Positions 13,754-14,952 of a stretch of DNA of 14,952 nucleotides are shown here, piece by piece. The notes below the pieces were generated by a model. The model was not told where the DNA came from. It was given only the letters and a program-made list of their open reading frames with translations, and searched no databases. This stretch comes from Bacteroides sp. CAG:1060 (GTDB lineage Bacteria; Bacteroidota; Bacteroidia; Bacteroidales; UBA932): NCBI GenBank assembly GCA_000432655.1, contig HF986342.1, positions 40,313 to 55,264 on the forward strand. The letters are read 5' to 3'. Position numbers and translations under genes: made by a program. Each line of letters opens with the position of its first letter. The stretch's first letter is position 1.

Positions 13754-14761
13754 ATGGCAATCTTAGCATTTCAAAAACCTGACAAGGTCATTATGCTCGA
13801 AAGCACCGATTCTTACGGCCGCTTTGAATTCCGTCCTCTTGAACCGGGATACGGTCAGACTATCGGTAACGCTCTTCGTCGCATCTTGCTTGCTTCTTTG
13901 GAAGGTTTTGCTATCAGTCAGATAAAGATCTCCGGAGTTGATCAGGAGTTCGCTACCATTCCGGGCGTAATAGAGGGGATGCAGGATATTATCCTTAATC
14001 TCAAGGAAGTACGTTTCCGTCGCATGGTGGAATCTGTAGATACTGAGACAGCAAATATCGTCATCAGCGGCAAGCAGGAGTTTACGGCAGAAGATATCTC
14101 CAAAGGATTGTCTTCTTTTATGGTGTTGAATCCTGATCAGCATATCTGCACACTTGAGCCTTCAGTGAAGCTCGAAATCGCCATCACCATTACAAAGGGA
14201 CGCGGTTTCGTGCCTTCAGAGGAACTCAGGGACGAGAATACTCCTATCGGAACCATTCCGGTCGATGCAATCTATACTCCGATTCGCAAGGTCAATTGGT
14301 CTGTGGAGAACTATCGTGTAGAGCAGAGAACCGATTACGACAAGCTTACCCTTGAAATTGAAACAGACGGCTCCATCAGCCCTAGTTCTGCCCTCCATGA
14401 GGCTGCAAACATCCTTATTTACCACTTCAAGTTGTTTACTGACGACAAGAAGATGTCTGTTGAGGATGCTCTTGAGCCGGAGACCAAAGAACTTGACGAG
14501 GAGTCACTCCGTACACGTCATCTCCTTCTCACGAAGCTTTCTGACATGGGTCTTTCCGTACGTGCCTTCAACTGCCTCAAGGCCGCTGACATTGACACGT
14601 TCGCTGACCTGGTCGTTTACTCACGTGCAGAGTTGATGAAGTTCCGCAACTTCGGCCGCAAGTCCCTCAACGAGATTGAGGTTCTGGTGGACAAGATGAA
14701 GTTGTCGTTCGGAATGGATGTTTCAAAGTATAATATCACTGTTGTTAAAAAGAACGTATAA
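13754..14761 (+). CDS. rpoA: DNA-directed RNA polymerase subunit alpha
   Basis: The alpha subunit dimerises to start RNA polymerase assembly and contacts upstream promoter DNA and activators. The 335 residues comprise the N-terminal dimerisation domain (about 1-235), with [20 protein letters not shown] and [11 protein letters not shown], a linker, and the C-terminal domain (about 255-325). In the latter, the DNA-contact residues are visible in [13 protein letters not shown] (268-280, with R270 and N273) and FGRKSLNEI (300-308, with G301 and K303), matching the UP-element-binding Arg, Asn, Gly and Lys of E. coli alpha. Both domains are intact and the length is normal. It precedes rplQ by 2 bp. 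Confidence 0.99.
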   Translation: MAILAFQKPDKVIMLESTDSYGRFEFRPLEPGYGQTIGNALRRILLASLEGFAISQIKISGVDQEFATIPGVIEGMQDIILNLKEVRFRRMVESVDTETANIVISGKQEFTAEDISKGLSSFMVLNPDQHICTLEPSVKLEIAITITKGRGFVPSEELRDENTPIGTIPVDAIYTPIRKVNWSVENYRVEQRTDYDKLTLEIETDGSISPSSALHEAANILIYHFKLFTDDKKMSVEDALEPETKELDEESLRTRHLLLTKLSDMGLSVRAFNCLKAADIDTFADLVVYSRAELMKFRNFGRKSLNEIEVLVDKMKLSFGMDVSKYNITVVKKNV

Positions 14762-14763
14762 AG

Positions 14764-14952
14764 ATGAGACACAATAAAGCTATCAATCATCTTGGACGTA
14801 AGAGCGGTCATCGCAAGGCTCTTCTTTCCAATATGGCCACTTCTCTTATCCTTCATAAGAGAATCACCACTACAGTGGCAAAGGCCAAAGCGCTTAGAAG
14901 CTATGTAGAGCCGCTCGTTACCAAGTCTAAGGATGATACGACACACAATCGT
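14764..14952 (+). CDS. rplQ: 50S ribosomal protein L17 (bL17), partial at window end
   Basis: Sixty-three codons are present before the window ends. The start [20 protein letters not shown] is the typical L17 N-terminus, followed by [20 protein letters not shown] (21-40) and [15 protein letters not shown]17 lies near the peptide exit on the large subunit and conventionally closes the alpha operon after rpoA. The ATG is 2 bp after the rpoA stop, so translational coupling is likely. The C-terminus is not visible. Confidence 0.97.
   Translation, partial: MRHNKAINHLGRKSGHRKALLSNMATSLILHKRITTTVAKAKALRSYVEPLVTKSKDDTTHNR

Noticed and set aside
1..14952. tRNA or rRNA genes, insertion sequences, integrase or att sites, CRISPR arrays and defence genes
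   Set aside because: No cloverleaf, transposase-like frame, terminal repeats or regularly spaced repeats were found by eye. The window is housekeeping and lineage-core in content.

Overview
The window comes from a member of the Bacteroidota, most likely a Bacteroidales bacterium. The evidence is the set of lineage-typical families (DUF4270, DUF3098, DUF4294 and a one-domain GT5 glycogen-synthase-like protein), the promoter elements of the form TAnnTTTG, and the AT-rich, mostly Shine-Dalgarno-free starts. LpxH and a signal-peptide-bearing lipoprotein point to a Gram-negative envelope. The genus cannot be fixed from this sequence.

Left part (1-4438), envelope and lineage-specific genes. On the minus strand a GT5-like protein (184-1002) overlaps the start of a DUF4270 lipoprotein that runs off the left edge. 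Divergent from it, a tight four-gene plus-strand operon encodes FtsX, a DUF3098 membrane protein, undecaprenyl-diphosphatase UppP and an LpxH-type UDP-2,3-diacylglucosamine hydrolase. Together these serve division-site cell-wall remodelling, lipid carrier recycling and lipid A synthesis. A DUF4294 secreted protein is read toward this operon, and the 3' ends of the two units overlap by 41 bp.

Middle (4430-4760). About 330 bp without a gene. It holds the outward promoter of the DUF4294 gene, a nested inverted repeat that may fold as RNA, and a TATCTTTG promoter with a roughly 79-nt leader in front of rplP.

Right part (4761-14952), ribosomal protein superoperon. The order is rplP-rpmC-rpsQ-rplN-rplX-rplE-rpsN-rpsH-rplF-rplR-rpsE-rpmD-rplO-secY-map-infA-rpmJ-rpsM-rpsK-rpsD-rpoA-rplQ, with rplQ cut by the window end. 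This is the standard end of the S10 operon, then spc, then alpha, all on one strand with gaps of 2 to 32 bp. The S10 portion normally found upstream (rpsJ to rpsC) is absent. The cluster begins at rplP behind its own promoter, which is the largest departure from textbook order here.

No mobile element, CRISPR array, tRNA or rRNA was seen, and I found no convincing undescribed multi-gene system. The points most worth a second look are the S10 break at rplP, start codons lying on or next to predicted transcription starts (three cases), AGGAGG sites clustered in part of the spc operon, the 4479-4553 inverted repeat, and an N-terminal extension of L5 whose coding sequence carries a hairpin.
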